Source: an uncultured Holophagaceae bacterium (lineage in GTDB: Bacteria; Acidobacteriota; Holophagae; Holophagales; Holophagaceae). From it: 32,744 bases of DNA. Where the stretch lies: positions 1 to 32,744 of the forward strand of contig CAIMFT010000057.1 in the NCBI GenBank assembly GCA_903840385.1, written 5' to 3'. Position 1 is the stretch's first letter. Each line of letters opens with the position of its first letter. The notes under the pieces were generated by a model. The model had not been told where the DNA came from and made no database searches. It worked only from the letters and a program-made list of their open reading frames with translations. Shown in pieces: positions 9,955 through 18,528 of the stretch. The translations under genes were made by a program, and so were the position numbers.

Positions 9955-11148
9955 CTAGGCGATGACGCCCAGCTCCCGGCCGACCTTCGTGAAGGCGGCG
10001 ATGGCGTGATCGATGTCAGCGCTGGTGTGGGCGGCGGATAGCTGGGTGCGGATGCGGGCCAGGCCCTTGGGTACCACCGGGAAGAAGAACCCGATGACAT
10101 AGACGCCCTCATCCAGGAGACGGGTGGCGAAGGCCTGGGCCAGGGGCGCCTCGTAGAGCATCACCGGCACGATGGGGTGCTCGCCCGGCAGCAGCTTGAA
10201 CCCGGCGGCCGCCATGCCGGCCCGGAAGCGGCGGGCATTGGCGTGGACCCGCTGGATGAGCTCGCCGCTGTCTGCCAGCAGGTCCAGCACCTTCAGGGTG
10301 GCGGCCACGATGGAGGGGGCCACGGAGTTCGAGAACAGGTAGGGCCGGGCCTTCTGCCGCAGCCAGGCGATGGCCTCGGCCTTCCCGGCAATGTAGCCGC
10401 CGGAGGCGCCCCCCAGGGCCTTGCCGAAGGTCCCCGTGAGGAAGTCCACCCGCCCCATGACCCCACAGTGCTCGTGGGTGCCCCGGCCGTGCTCACCCAT
10501 GAAGCCCACCGCATGGCTGTCGTCCACCATCACCATGGCGCCGTACTGCTCGGCCAGGTCGCAGATGGCCCCCAGCTTGGCGATGGTGCCGTCCATGCTG
10601 AACACGCCGTCCGTGACCACCAGCTTGAAGCGGGCCCCGGCGGCGTCAGCGGCCTGCAGCTGGGCCTCCAGGTCGGCCATGTCCGAGTTGGCGTAGCGGT
10701 AGCGCTGGGCCTTGCAGAGGCGGATGCCATCGATGATGGAGGCGTGGTTGAGGGCGTCGCTGATGACCGCGTCCTCCTCGCCCAGCAGGCCCTCGAAGAT
10801 GGCCCCGTTGGCATCAAAGCACGACGAATACAGCTGGGCATCTTCCAGCCCCAGGAAGGCGGCGAGCTTCTGCTCCAACTCCCGGTGGATGTCCTGGGTG
10901 CCACAGATGAAGCGCACCGAGGCCATGCCGAAGCCATGGTCATCCATCACGCCCTTGGCAGCAGCGATGACCTCGGGGTGGTTGGCCAGGCCCAGGTAGT
11001 TGTTGGCGCAGAGACAGACCACATCACGGCCATTGGCGGTCATCCGGGGCTGCTGGGGCGTGGTGATGGTCCGCTCGGTCTTGTAGAGCCCCGCCGCCTT
11101 CAACTGGTCGAGCTCGCGCTGCAGATGGGCCAGGTAGCCTGGGTTCAT
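9955..11148 (-). CDS. kbl: Glycine C-acetyltransferase (2-amino-3-ketobutyrate CoA ligase)
   Basis: A PLP enzyme of threonine breakdown. It cleaves 2-amino-3-ketobutyrate with CoA to glycine and acetyl-CoA, usually after threonine dehydrogenase. The 397-residue length equals that of the E. coli enzyme (about 398). Visible features of the alpha-oxoamine synthase family are [12 protein letters not shown] (47-58), [10 protein letters not shown] (107-116), [11 protein letters not shown] (131-141), D210 and H212 in VDDSHAVGF, and the PLP lysine K243 in [17 protein letters not shown] 11148 was chosen because GAGGAGG sits 6-7 nt upstream and the family's N-terminus begins there; the frame stays open to 11196. 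No tdh gene is adjacent, unlike in enterobacteria. Other oxoamine synthases (BioF, HemA) are close relatives, but the sequence reads as Kbl. Confidence 0.93.
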   Translation of the reverse strand: MNPGYLAHLQRELDQLKAAGLYKTERTITTPQQPRMTANGRDVVCLCANNYLGLANHPEVIAAAKGVMDDHGFGMASVRFICGTQDIHRELEQKLAAFLGLEDAQLYSSCFDANGAIFEGLLGEEDAVISDALNHASIIDGIRLCKAQRYRYANSDMADLEAQLQAADAAGARFKLVVTDGVFSMDGTIAKLGAICDLAEQYGAMVMVDDSHAVGFMGEHGRGTHEHCGVMGRVDFLTGTFGKALGGASGGYIAGKAEAIAWLRQKARPYLFSNSVAPSIVAATLKVLDLLADSGELIQRVHANARRFRAGMAAAGFKLLPGEHPIVPVMLYEAPLAQAFATRLLDEGVYVIGFFFPVVPKGLARIRTQLSAAHTSADIDHAIAAFTKVGRELGVIA

Positions 11149-11242
11149 GGAGACCTCCTCGAGGACGGCCCCAGCATAACCCCGGCTCCCCGCCAAGGCC
11201 CGGTTGTGTCACCATCCTTGTCGAACTGCAAAGGAATCCTGC

Positions 11243-11800
11243 ATGCGCACCAGCCTCATTCTCCCTGTCCTCCTCCTCACCCTCGCCTGCGGCAGCAAGC
11301 TCGACAAGAGCAAGGCCGAGAACCTGATCCGCAAGGGGTACCCGGTCCTGGTCCCCGTCATCGCACCGGAGCAGGCCACCGCCCAGAAGGGGACTCCGGA
11401 GTACGCGCACTTGGTCACCCTGCGGGACAACCTTGCAGCCTCTGGCTGGTTCGAGATCAGCACCAAGGAAGATGGCAAGCGCGAGACCACCACCTTCGCC
11501 CTGAAGCCCAGCGCCCCTCCATCCATCAAGCCCATGGCCAAAGGCCTGCAGGCCGGCTTCTCTGTGCCCGTGGCCCAGGCGGGCTTTGTCCGGGCCGTGA
11601 AGGTGGAGAACGCCGGGGACGGCGTGAAGGTGTCCTACGAGATTCGCCTTCAGAATCCCACCGCCCAGTTTCCCCTCTTCCTAGCCATCCACCCGGAGGC
11701 CAGGCTGGGCGAGACCAAGCAACGCCACGCGACCTTCCAGAAGCGCGGCGGCACCTGGGAACTTATGAGCACTGACGAGACATTCAGCAAGGTCCAGTGA
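11243..11800 (+). CDS. Predicted lipoprotein of unknown function
   Basis: I do not recognise a family. The 185-residue product starts with a lipoprotein signal: basic MRTS, a hydrophobic LILPVLLLTLA stretch, and a lipobox ending at C16 followed by GSK. The mature part is charged. Its N-terminal segment (about 20-100) resembles a small DUF with a short KAENLIRKGYPVLVPV helix-strand. The C-terminal half (about 100-185) is beta-rich (VKVENAGDGVKVSYEIRLQN). ATG 11243 is chosen over an upstream in-frame start at 11204 because AAGGA lies 7 nt before it and the signal peptide begins there. The gene is divergent from kbl across 94 bp. An 83-bp gap separates it from the transporter gene downstream. 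Confidence 0.8.
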   Translation: MRTSLILPVLLLTLACGSKLDKSKAENLIRKGYPVLVPVIAPEQATAQKGTPEYAHLVTLRDNLAASGWFEISTKEDGKRETTTFALKPSAPPSIKPMAKGLQAGFSVPVAQAGFVRAVKVENAGDGVKVSYEIRLQNPTAQFPLFLAIHPEARLGETKQRHATFQKRGGTWELMSTDETFSKVQ

Positions 11801-11829
11801 GCCGAGGGGGGCCGCCCCCGCCCAGCAGA

Positions 11830-11846
11830 CCCGGCGCCCTGCCGGG
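11830..11846 (+). terminator. Small GC-rich hairpin between lipoprotein and transporter genes
   Basis: CCCGGC (11830-11835) and GCCGGG (11841-11846) form a perfect 6-bp stem around a 5-nt loop, 30 bp after the lipoprotein stop. A G-run/C-run lies just upstream at about 11805-11818. There is no T-tract, so it is at best a weak or factor-assisted terminator. Confidence 0.3.
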
Positions 11847-11883
11847 GGCAAGCCTCCGGTAGACCGGACACCCTGAGGTTCCA

Positions 11884-13227
11884 GTGGAACACACCCCAGC
11901 CTTTCGCCTGCGCCGCTTCATGAACTGGTTTCCCCTGGGCCTGACCTATGCGGCCATGTACATGGGGCGCTACAACTTCAACATTGTTAAGAACGACATC
12001 GGCGTCTGGTTCCACCTGAATAAGGCGGACATGGGCTTCATCGCTTCGGCTGGTTTCTGGACCTACGGCCTGGCCGTGGCCCTCAACGGACCCATTGCCG
12101 ACCGCATCGGCGGGCGCAAGGCCATCCTGGTGGGCTCCCTCGGGGCTGCCCTGGTGAACCTGGCCATCGGCTTCATGTTCCTCAAGGGGGATGCCTCCCG
12201 GGTGCTGGTGAGCATGAGCCTGCTCTGGAGCCTCAACATGTACTTCCAGAGCTTCGGGGCGCTGTCGGTGGTGAAGGTCAACAGCACCTGGTTCCATGTG
12301 CAGGAGCGGGGGGTCTTCGGCGGCATCTTTGGCATGATGATCAGCTCGGGCTACTTCCTGGCCACCACCATCGGGGCCTGGCTGCTGGCCAGCTTCGGCA
12401 GCTGGACAGTCATCTGGTTCGTGCCCGCCGCAGCCATGGCCTTCATGTTCGGTGTGGACTGGTTCCTGGTGCGCAACCGCCCCAGCCATGCGGGCCTAAC
12501 GGACTTTGACACCGGCGATGGCTCCAACGCCCACCTCGCCGAGGACGCCCCCATGCCGCTGCGGGACCTTATCAAGAAGGTCTTCCAGAACCCCATCATC
12601 GTGGCCCTCATCGGCGCCGAGTTCTGCACGGGCTTTGTCCGCCAGGGCGTGATGCTCTACTTCACGGAGTACCTGCAGGAGATCTACCACCTGGGCAAGA
12701 AGGAGTACCTGTTCTGGTGGACAGGGGTTGCATTCATGGCCGGGGGCATCCTGGGCGGCCTGCTCTGCGGCTGGATGAGCGACCGGCTGTTCCAGTCCCG
12801 CCGCCCGCCCGTGGCCTTCGTGTTCTACCTGATCCAGGTGGTCATGCTCTGCCTCCTGGGCCTCACCCTCGGCCAGGGCACCTGGGGCGGCAAGGTCTGG
12901 GCGGTGACCCTGCTGGGCCTCACAGCCATGTTCATCTTCGGGGTCCACGGCATGCTCAGCGGCACGGCCAGCATGGACTTCGGGGGGCGCAAGGCCGCCG
13001 CCACCGTGACCGGCGCCCTGGACGGCATCCAGTACATCGGCTCGGGTCTGACTGGCTTTGGCCTGGGTTCCATCCTCAACACCTGGGGCTGGGACGGCAT
13101 CGCCACCCACGGCCACCAGCCCGCCCACGCCTGGGTCTGGGTGGGGGCCATCATCCCCTTCAGCCTCATCGGCGCGTACATCATGACCCGGATCTGGAAT
13201 GCCAAAGCGGGGGCAGCCGCGCACTGA
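11884..13227 (+). CDS. MFS transporter, organophosphate:phosphate antiporter (GlpT/UhpT) type
   Basis: A 447-residue polytopic inner-membrane protein with about 12 hydrophobic segments. The first half carries the organophosphate antiporter signature MYMGRYNFNIVKNDIG (25-40, with R29) and the MFS loop motif NGPIADRIGGRKA (69-81). The second half has R253 in GFVRQGVMLYF and CGWMSDRLF. In GlpT one arginine from each half binds the substrate phosphate, and R29 and R253 are the likely counterparts. The substrate is therefore probably glycerol-3-phosphate or another phosphorylated metabolite exchanged for phosphate; the exact compound cannot be told. It starts with GTG, with GAGG 5 nt upstream. No glycerol or sugar-phosphate enzyme is adjacent. 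The gene ends just before the heptad-repeat spacer. Confidence 0.88.
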   Translation: MEHTPAFRLRRFMNWFPLGLTYAAMYMGRYNFNIVKNDIGVWFHLNKADMGFIASAGFWTYGLAVALNGPIADRIGGRKAILVGSLGAALVNLAIGFMFLKGDASRVLVSMSLLWSLNMYFQSFGALSVVKVNSTWFHVQERGVFGGIFGMMISSGYFLATTIGAWLLASFGSWTVIWFVPAAAMAFMFGVDWFLVRNRPSHAGLTDFDTGDGSNAHLAEDAPMPLRDLIKKVFQNPIIVALIGAEFCTGFVRQGVMLYFTEYLQEIYHLGKKEYLFWWTGVAFMAGGILGGLLCGWMSDRLFQSRRPPVAFVFYLIQVVMLCLLGLTLGQGTWGGKVWAVTLLGLTAMFIFGVHGMLSGTASMDFGGRKAAATVTGALDGIQYIGSGLTGFGLGSILNTWGWDGIATHGHQPAHAWVWVGAIIPFSLIGAYIMTRIWNAKAGAAAH

Positions 13228-13231
13228 GTTG

Positions 13232-13371
13232 GCTGTCGGCTGTCAGCTATCAACGAATTGGCTGTCGGCTATCGGCTGTCAGCTATCGGCCAAAGCAGGA
13301 CTCGGAAGAATCTATGGGTCTGCCTGGCCCTGCTTTTCTAGCTGACAGCTGATAGCTGATAGCTGATAGCT
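13232..13371. repeat. Inverted heptad repeats (GCTRTCR) between convergent genes
   Basis: The left block (13232-13288) is seven 7-bp units of the form GCTRTCR, such as GCTGTCG, GCTGTCA and GCTATCA, in two groups separated by ACGAATTG. The right block (13340-13371) holds the same units in inverse orientation (AGCTGAYAGCTGATAG pattern). Between them, AAAGCAGG (13291-13298) pairs with CCTGCTTT (13329-13336). RNA from either strand could fold into a long hairpin. The right block abuts the stop codon of the P-loop gene (13370-13372), and the left block starts 5 bp after the transporter stop. Confidence 0.85.
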
Positions 13372-14356
13372 AAAGAGACCCGAACGCTGCCTTCAGCCCG
13401 CCATGCAGCTTGGCCACGTCCGCCGGGTTCCAGCTGGCCCGGTCTTCGCGGACGAAGGTGGTGAGGTCCTGGCGGTTGTCGAAGCGGGCCACGGGCAGGT
13501 GGAAGCTGTGGGTGGTGTGGCGGTCACCTTCCTGGAGCACGCGCTCCACCCGGATGGTGCCGGGGCGGTCGCTCTGCTCCAGGAGCCAGGCCATGTCATC
13601 GCAGCCGTACTGGCCCAGCATCACCTCCATGGGGACGCTGTGGTGGAGGATGCTGCCCTGGCCGTTGGGCCGGCCCCGCTCGATGTTCTTGCGGCGGCTC
13701 TCGGTGGGGTCCACCCAGACGTACAGCACTGCGGCCTTGGCCAGGATGGCGGGGTCGAGGGTCTGGAAGGCGGTCTCGTAGCCGTGGGGCGGCGTCAGGG
13801 GGAAGGCCGAGCCGTTGGGGCCACCCCGGGCGGCCTCGATGACCAGGGTGCGGCCGGTCTTGTCCTCGGCATTCTGCCGGTTGAGGGTGTCCAGCTCGGC
13901 CCGGCACTCGGCCTCCAGGGCCTCGGCCAGGCGGAGACGAATGCGGTGCGGCACCTCGCCCAGGGGCTGTTCCAGGCCCACCTGGGCATGGGCCGCATCC
14001 AGGCGGTCGAAGAGATGCTGGGCGGCGCTGGCCACCGTGACCTGCCGGCCGGCCATGAGGTTGGCGTAGTCCTCGTTGAGCAGCTCGATGAGCACGGCCC
14101 AGGTCCAGGGGTCCCGGAAGGAGCGGTGGGGGCCGAGGTAGTAGGCGTAGGGCAGGCCATTGGCCTTCAGCTGGTCATCGATCTGGTGCATGAGGTGGAC
14201 GTAGGGGTAGTCGTCCAGCTGCAGGGTTGGGCCCATGCGGAAGTCACCCCGGCACTGCTCGGGGGTCAGGCTGGCCAGGTAGCGCCTCAGCTCCGATTTG
14301 CCGGAGGCGGGAAGGCTGAACAGGAGCAGGGTTTCGAGAAATTCGCTCATAAGCAT
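13370..14356 (-). CDS. Uncharacterised P-loop NTPase/kinase-like protein
   Basis: I do not recognise a named family. The 328-residue soluble protein has an N-terminal Walker A-like loop, LPASGKSE (15-22, K20), directly after a hydrophobic beta strand (LETLLLFS), as in small-molecule kinases. A DDYPYVHLMHQIDDQL segment follows (about 48-63), then GPHRSFRDPWTWAVLIELLNEDY. A later strand VLYVWVDPTESRRKNIERGR (about 208-227) resembles the arginine-rich lid region of P-loop kinases. The substrate is unknown. The start could equally be the second ATG at 14350 (MSEFLETL); neither has a clear ribosome site. The gene is divergent from the LtaS-like gene with only 34 bp between start codons, so their promoters must overlap each other or the coding regions. 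Confidence 0.8.
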   Translation of the reverse strand: MLMSEFLETLLLFSLPASGKSELRRYLASLTPEQCRGDFRMGPTLQLDDYPYVHLMHQIDDQLKANGLPYAYYLGPHRSFRDPWTWAVLIELLNEDYANLMAGRQVTVASAAQHLFDRLDAAHAQVGLEQPLGEVPHRIRLRLAEALEAECRAELDTLNRQNAEDKTGRTLVIEAARGGPNGSAFPLTPPHGYETAFQTLDPAILAKAAVLYVWVDPTESRRKNIERGRPNGQGSILHHSVPMEVMLGQYGCDDMAWLLEQSDRPGTIRVERVLQEGDRHTTHSFHLPVARFDNRQDLTTFVREDRASWNPADVAKLHGGLKAAFGSL

Positions 14357-14390
14357 CCGACACTAACACACATGCCGATAGACTGATCCG

Positions 14391-16553
14391 ATGACCCGAC
14401 GACCCCTCGCCAAGTCCACGGCCCTCCTGGCTTGCGGCCTGGCAGCCCTGGCCTTTTTGACGCTGTTCCGGCTGGCCTTTCTGGTGCACTTCCAGGGCGC
14501 AGCGGGGATGTTTGGCCCTGAGGTTCGTCATGCCCTCTACCTGGGCCTCAAGTTCGATGCCCGGTGGACGGCGATCCTCCTGGTGCCCGCCTGGCTGCTG
14601 CTCCGGGCCGGGGCCCCGGGACAGCCCCAGGGGTGGCGAGCCTCCCTGCCAACCCCCTGGCTGGGGCTCAGCCTGGTGGTCTATGTGGCCATGGTGGGCA
14701 TTGCGATGGTCGACGACCACAAGGCCCGCCCTTGGCTCGTGGTCTTCCTGCTGCTGACGGCCCTCCACCGCCGTCTCTTTCCGGACCACGGCCTGCAGAC
14801 CTCCTCGGGGGCGGCCCGCACCTGGACCGCCTATGGCGTCTTTGCCATTGCGTTCACGGTCCTGGCCTACTTCTTCGACTTCGGGACCTTCGCCTACGTC
14901 CACACGCGCCTCAACGGCACCCTGCTGATGTTCCTCCAGAACCCCGCCATCAGCCTGCGCATGATCTGGCAGAGCTACCCGGTGCTGTGGCTGGCCCTCC
15001 TGCTGGCGGTCCTGCTGGGGGGCCTCCTGCTGGGCCTCCGCCGCCTTTTTGGGGATGGGCCCCTGGCACCCCCGGCCGCTCGCCTCCAGCGAGTCCTGGC
15101 GCGGGTCGGCGTCAGCGTCCTGCTGATTGCCTGCATGTGGGGCAAGTGGAGCCGCTACCCCCTGCGCTGGGGCGAGGCCTTCGAGGCCAAGCAGTCCTTC
15201 CACGCCCACCTGGCCCTCAACCCGGTGCTCTTCTTCCTGGAGAACCTGGTGGAGATGGACGAGGGCTTCGACCTGGCCGCCGTGAAGGCTGGCCACGCCG
15301 CCCTCGCCGCCGACCTGGGCATCCCTGTGGCCGTCGATGCGGAGGGCCTCCCTACCCTGCGCCGCCACGTCGAGGCCCGACGCCAGGTGCCGGGCCGCCC
15401 CAACCTGGTGCTCATCCAGCTGGAGAGCCTCGCCGCCTTCAAGACCACGCCCGGCGGCAATGCCCTGGACCCCACGCCCTTCCTGGCCACCCTGGCCCGG
15501 GATGGGGTGTCCTTCGAGAACTTCCATGTGGTCATGGAGAACACCAGCCGGTCCATGTTCGCCACCCTGTTCGGCACGCCGGACGTGAGCAGCGTCCAGA
15601 ACGCCACCCGCAACCCGCTGATGGTGAACCAGCACACCCCGCTGTCGGCGCTGTCCGACTACCAGAAGGACTACTTCCTGGGGGGCAGCGCCAACTGGGC
15701 CCAGATCCGCGCCGCCCTCAAGAACAACCTGCGGGACCTGCGCCTCCACGAGGAGGGCAGCTTCCGCAGCCCCGTCGTGGATGTGTGGGGCATCTGTGAT
15801 GCGGACCTGCTGCTGGAGGCCGAGGAGGTCCTGGCAGCGCGCCAGCAGCCCTTCCTGACCTATGTCCAGACCAGCGGCAACCACCCGCCCTTCACCATTC
15901 CCAAGCACCACACGGCCTTCCATCCCACAGCACCGGACGCCGCCACCCTGCGGGCCAACGGCTTCGAAGGCCCCGAGGAGTTCAACGCAGTGCGCTTCAT
16001 GGACTACTCGCTGGAGCGCTTCTTCGCCAAGGCCCGGACCTCCCCCTACTTTGCCAACACGATCTTCGTGCTGTGGGCGGACCACGGCATCCCCCGGGGC
16101 AACCGGGATCCCCGCTTCGGCGACCTCACCCTGGCCATCCACCGGATTCCCTTCATCCTCTACGCCCCCGGCCTCCTGCCGGCGCAGCGCGTGGCCACGG
16201 TGGGCTCCCAGGTGGACATCCTCCCCACGGTGCTGAGCCTCATCGGCCAGCCCTTCTGGACCCAGACCCTGGGCCGGGACCTCTTTGATCCCCGCCACGC
16301 CGGCCAGGGCACCGCCTTCACCTTCACCACCTTCCGCCGCCCCCCCCGCATCGGCCTGATCCAGGGCCAGCGCTACCTCAACCAGGACCCGGATGGCCGC
16401 TCGTTCCTCTATGACCTGCGGGCCACCGAGCCCAAGGACCTGAGCGCCGCCGAGCCCGAGACCGCCCAGCGGATGCAGGCCCTGGCCCGGGCCAACCTGG
16501 CTTGGAGCCACTTCCTCCTGTCCCACAACCCACCCATCGAGGCCAAGCCATGA
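14391..16553 (+). CDS. LtaS-like membrane sulfatase-fold phosphotransferase
   Basis: A 720-residue inner-membrane protein with about five hydrophobic segments in the first 260 residues and a large periplasmic alkaline-phosphatase-fold (sulfatase) domain from about 330. The metal and nucleophile residues of the lipoteichoic-acid synthase/OpgB group can be assigned: E345 in QLESLAAF, T385 in MENTSRSMFATLFG, H498 in SGNHPPF, and D564-H565 in LWADHGIPRG. Family members move phosphoglycerol or similar groups from phospholipid to a glycan or lipid. A Gram-negative bacterium would use this on periplasmic glucans or lipids; the acceptor is unknown. It is the first gene of a tight run in which the stop (TGA 16551-16553) overlaps the next start by 4 bp. 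It lies 34 bp from the divergent P-loop gene. Confidence 0.88.
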   Translation: MTRRPLAKSTALLACGLAALAFLTLFRLAFLVHFQGAAGMFGPEVRHALYLGLKFDARWTAILLVPAWLLLRAGAPGQPQGWRASLPTPWLGLSLVVYVAMVGIAMVDDHKARPWLVVFLLLTALHRRLFPDHGLQTSSGAARTWTAYGVFAIAFTVLAYFFDFGTFAYVHTRLNGTLLMFLQNPAISLRMIWQSYPVLWLALLLAVLLGGLLLGLRRLFGDGPLAPPAARLQRVLARVGVSVLLIACMWGKWSRYPLRWGEAFEAKQSFHAHLALNPVLFFLENLVEMDEGFDLAAVKAGHAALAADLGIPVAVDAEGLPTLRRHVEARRQVPGRPNLVLIQLESLAAFKTTPGGNALDPTPFLATLARDGVSFENFHVVMENTSRSMFATLFGTPDVSSVQNATRNPLMVNQHTPLSALSDYQKDYFLGGSANWAQIRAALKNNLRDLRLHEEGSFRSPVVDVWGICDADLLLEAEEVLAARQQPFLTYVQTSGNHPPFTIPKHHTAFHPTAPDAATLRANGFEGPEEFNAVRFMDYSLERFFAKARTSPYFANTIFVLWADHGIPRGNRDPRFGDLTLAIHRIPFILYAPGLLPAQRVATVGSQVDILPTVLSLIGQPFWTQTLGRDLFDPRHAGQGTAFTFTTFRRPPRIGLIQGQRYLNQDPDGRSFLYDLRATEPKDLSAAEPETAQRMQALARANLAWSHFLLSHNPPIEAKP

Positions 16554-17641
16554 TGCCCTGGGCGCGGGCCTGGGCCCTAGCTGTGGCCTGCCTCCTGGCG
16601 GTGGGCCTGCCCCTGCGGGTGCGCCTGGATGCGCCCCGCATTGGCCACCCCCTGTCCTCGGCGCCAGGCTCCAAGCCCCGGCTGGAGGCCGTGTCGAGCC
16701 TGCCCTGGGTGCTCCCGGCCGCCACCCGGGACGCCTGGGCCGCTGTGCCCGGGGCCCGCCTCTCCTGGCACCTGAACCGCGCCACGCTCACCCTGCCCGA
16801 GGTGCCCGCCAAGCCGCAGCCAGCCTCCTTCCGCATGGTGTTTGTGGCGGACCTGGCGCCCCCAGACCAGGCCCCCCTACTGGAGCAGTTCATCCGCGAG
16901 ATGGAGGCCCTGCACCCGGATGCCGTGCTGGTGGGCGGGGACCTGGCCTACAGCGAGACCGAAGCCTGGTATGCCACCGTGGCCGCCCAGTTCCAGCGCC
17001 TGGAGCGCCAGGGCATCCCGGTGATCGTGGCCCCGGGCAACCACGAGCGGAAGGGCTGGCCCCTCTACCTGCGCCACTTCGGCCACACCTCCACCTTCCG
17101 GGTGGACCTGGGTCCCTTCGCCATCCTCACCCTGGACTCGGCCCACGGCCGGGATCAGCTCACGCCCTCCCAGTTCAGCTGGGTCAAAGAGAACCTCGAT
17201 CACCTGGATGGGCGCGTCCCCATCATGCAGATCCACCACCCCCTGTTCCCGGCGGGCCTGGCCAAGAACGGCGAGGCCGGGGGCAGCGGCGGCTACCTGC
17301 GGGGCTTTGACCAAGCGCTGGTGCGGCTCTGCGAGGCCCGGGGCGTGCCCGTGGTGCTGAGCGGACACTGGCACTCGGATGCAGTCTTCGACGCCACCGG
17401 CCGCCTCCGGGACGATGCCGTGGACTTCCCCGGGCCCAAGTTCATCGTGAACACAGCCCTCGGCACGGAGCTGCGCCGGGTGACCCGCTGGCCGCACAAC
17501 TACCACGGCTACCGCATCCTCGAGTTCCAGTCCGGCCGCCTGGTGCGCTACACCCATGACCTCACCACCAAGGGCGTTTCGGATCCCATCGCCAGCACGC
17601 CCCTGGGCACCCCCGCAGCCCTGCCAGGAGGTCGCCCATGA
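16550..17641 (+). CDS. Membrane-anchored calcineurin-like metallophosphoesterase
   Basis: A 363-residue protein with an N-terminal hydrophobic anchor or signal (about 4-22) and a metallophosphoesterase domain (about 93-350), probably facing the periplasm. Visible metal-site motifs are GGDLAYSE (129-136, D131), GNHERK (163-168), IHHPLF (228-233) and SGHWHSD (271-277). The first motif is VADLAPPD: D101 is there, but the usual D-x-H histidine is replaced by A103. The second motif also lacks the usual second acidic position. Either the site is modified or only one metal binds as normal. ATG 16550 overlaps the upstream stop (ATGATG, 4-bp overlap); an upstream in-frame TTG at 16502 is not needed. 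Its own stop overlaps the next gene by 4 bp. The target may be the product of the LtaS-like enzyme, which is inference from position. Confidence 0.85.
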   Translation: MMPWARAWALAVACLLAVGLPLRVRLDAPRIGHPLSSAPGSKPRLEAVSSLPWVLPAATRDAWAAVPGARLSWHLNRATLTLPEVPAKPQPASFRMVFVADLAPPDQAPLLEQFIREMEALHPDAVLVGGDLAYSETEAWYATVAAQFQRLERQGIPVIVAPGNHERKGWPLYLRHFGHTSTFRVDLGPFAILTLDSAHGRDQLTPSQFSWVKENLDHLDGRVPIMQIHHPLFPAGLAKNGEAGGSGGYLRGFDQALVRLCEARGVPVVLSGHWHSDAVFDATGRLRDDAVDFPGPKFIVNTALGTELRRVTRWPHNYHGYRILEFQSGRLVRYTHDLTTKGVSDPIASTPLGTPAALPGGRP

Positions 17642-18528
17642 CCGCCATCTGGCTCCTGCTCTACCTGGCGGGCCTCTTCCACCTGCTCGCCCTGAGCGGC
17701 TACGGCCTCACCTCCGGCCCGGCCCTCCTGCCCCTGCTGCCCGTGGTAGCCCTGCTGCTCGGCCCTGACCTGCGCCGCCGGTCCCCCGCCCTCTTCCAGG
17801 GCCTGCCTCTGCGCCTTGCGGGGCTCGCCGGCCTCGTCGCCAGCCTCCTGTTGGCCCGTCAGCTGAGCCTGGTGGGCTGGGATGTGCGCGAGGCCCTGCC
17901 CTGTGGCCTGGCCGCTGTTGCAGGCCTGGGCTCCCTCTGGGCGGTGCTTGGCACCCCTGAGGAACCGCCGCCTGGCACGGCCCACTGGCTCTGGCTCGGT
18001 GGCTGGCTTGCCACGGGCTTCCTGGACCCCGCCCTGCCCCTGGTGGGCGCGGGCCTCTCGGGGGCCCTGACAGCCTTCGGAGCCTTCCCCAGACCAGCGG
18101 CGGGCAGCCCCCTGCCACCCCCCCTGACCCGGGCCCCTCTGGCCTTTCTCCTGCTGGGCCTGGCCCTGCCCAAGCCCTGGTGGGACTTCGGCCACCAGCC
18201 CCAGTGGGCCGTGGCCGGTGCCGCCCTGGGCCTGGGCGCCGCCCTGGCGAGCCTGCCCCCCCTCCGTGCCCGCCTGGATCGGCTGCCGGCCCCCGCCCTT
18301 CTGGCGGGCCTGGGCCTCCTGGCCATCCTGTATGCGCCGAGCCTGCTCTGGCCCTGGGGCCTGGTCCTAGGCCTGCTGACGGCTCAGCTCTGGGCCCGGG
18401 CGGGCAGTCCCTTCCGGCTGGCCCCCCTGGGCGGTGCCTTCCTGGGAGGCCTCGCCCTCTCCTTCGCCCTGCATGGGAACCTCTGGCTTCCCGGCCTGCG
18501 GCGCCTGCTGTGGCTGGGCAACGGATGA
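17638..18528 (+). CDS. Polytopic membrane protein of unknown function
   Basis: I do not recognise a family. The 296 residues are very rich in Leu, Ala, Gly and Pro and make about eight or nine hydrophobic segments, from MTAIWLLLYLAGLFHLLAL at the start to the GGAFLGGLALSFAL region near the end. There are few charged residues and no catalytic motif. The reading frame is supported by ATGA overlaps at both ends: its ATG lies in the metallophosphoesterase stop, and its TGA (18526-18528) overlaps the dnaG start. Such perfect spacing argues that it is a real gene coupled to primase translation. It may work in the envelope with the two genes upstream. The sequence is so GC-rich that other frames are also open, but they lack this coupling. 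Confidence 0.78.
   Translation: MTAIWLLLYLAGLFHLLALSGYGLTSGPALLPLLPVVALLLGPDLRRRSPALFQGLPLRLAGLAGLVASLLLARQLSLVGWDVREALPCGLAAVAGLGSLWAVLGTPEEPPPGTAHWLWLGGWLATGFLDPALPLVGAGLSGALTAFGAFPRPAAGSPLPPPLTRAPLAFLLLGLALPKPWWDFGHQPQWAVAGAALGLGAALASLPPLRARLDRLPAPALLAGLGLLAILYAPSLLWPWGLVLGLLTAQLWARAGSPFRLAPLGGAFLGGLALSFALHGNLWLPGLRRLLWLGNG

Noticed and set aside
13228..13369. GCTRTCR heptads considered as a plasmid or phage iteron origin
   Set aside because: No replication protein or AT-rich unwinding region nearby; the inverted layout between two stop codons fits a structured spacer better.
18180..18524. Possible 115-residue N-terminal extension of DnaG
   Set aside because: The extension is Pro/Gly/Arg-rich shadow of the membrane-protein gene. 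ATG 18525 sits in an ATGA overlap and fits the primase N-terminus.
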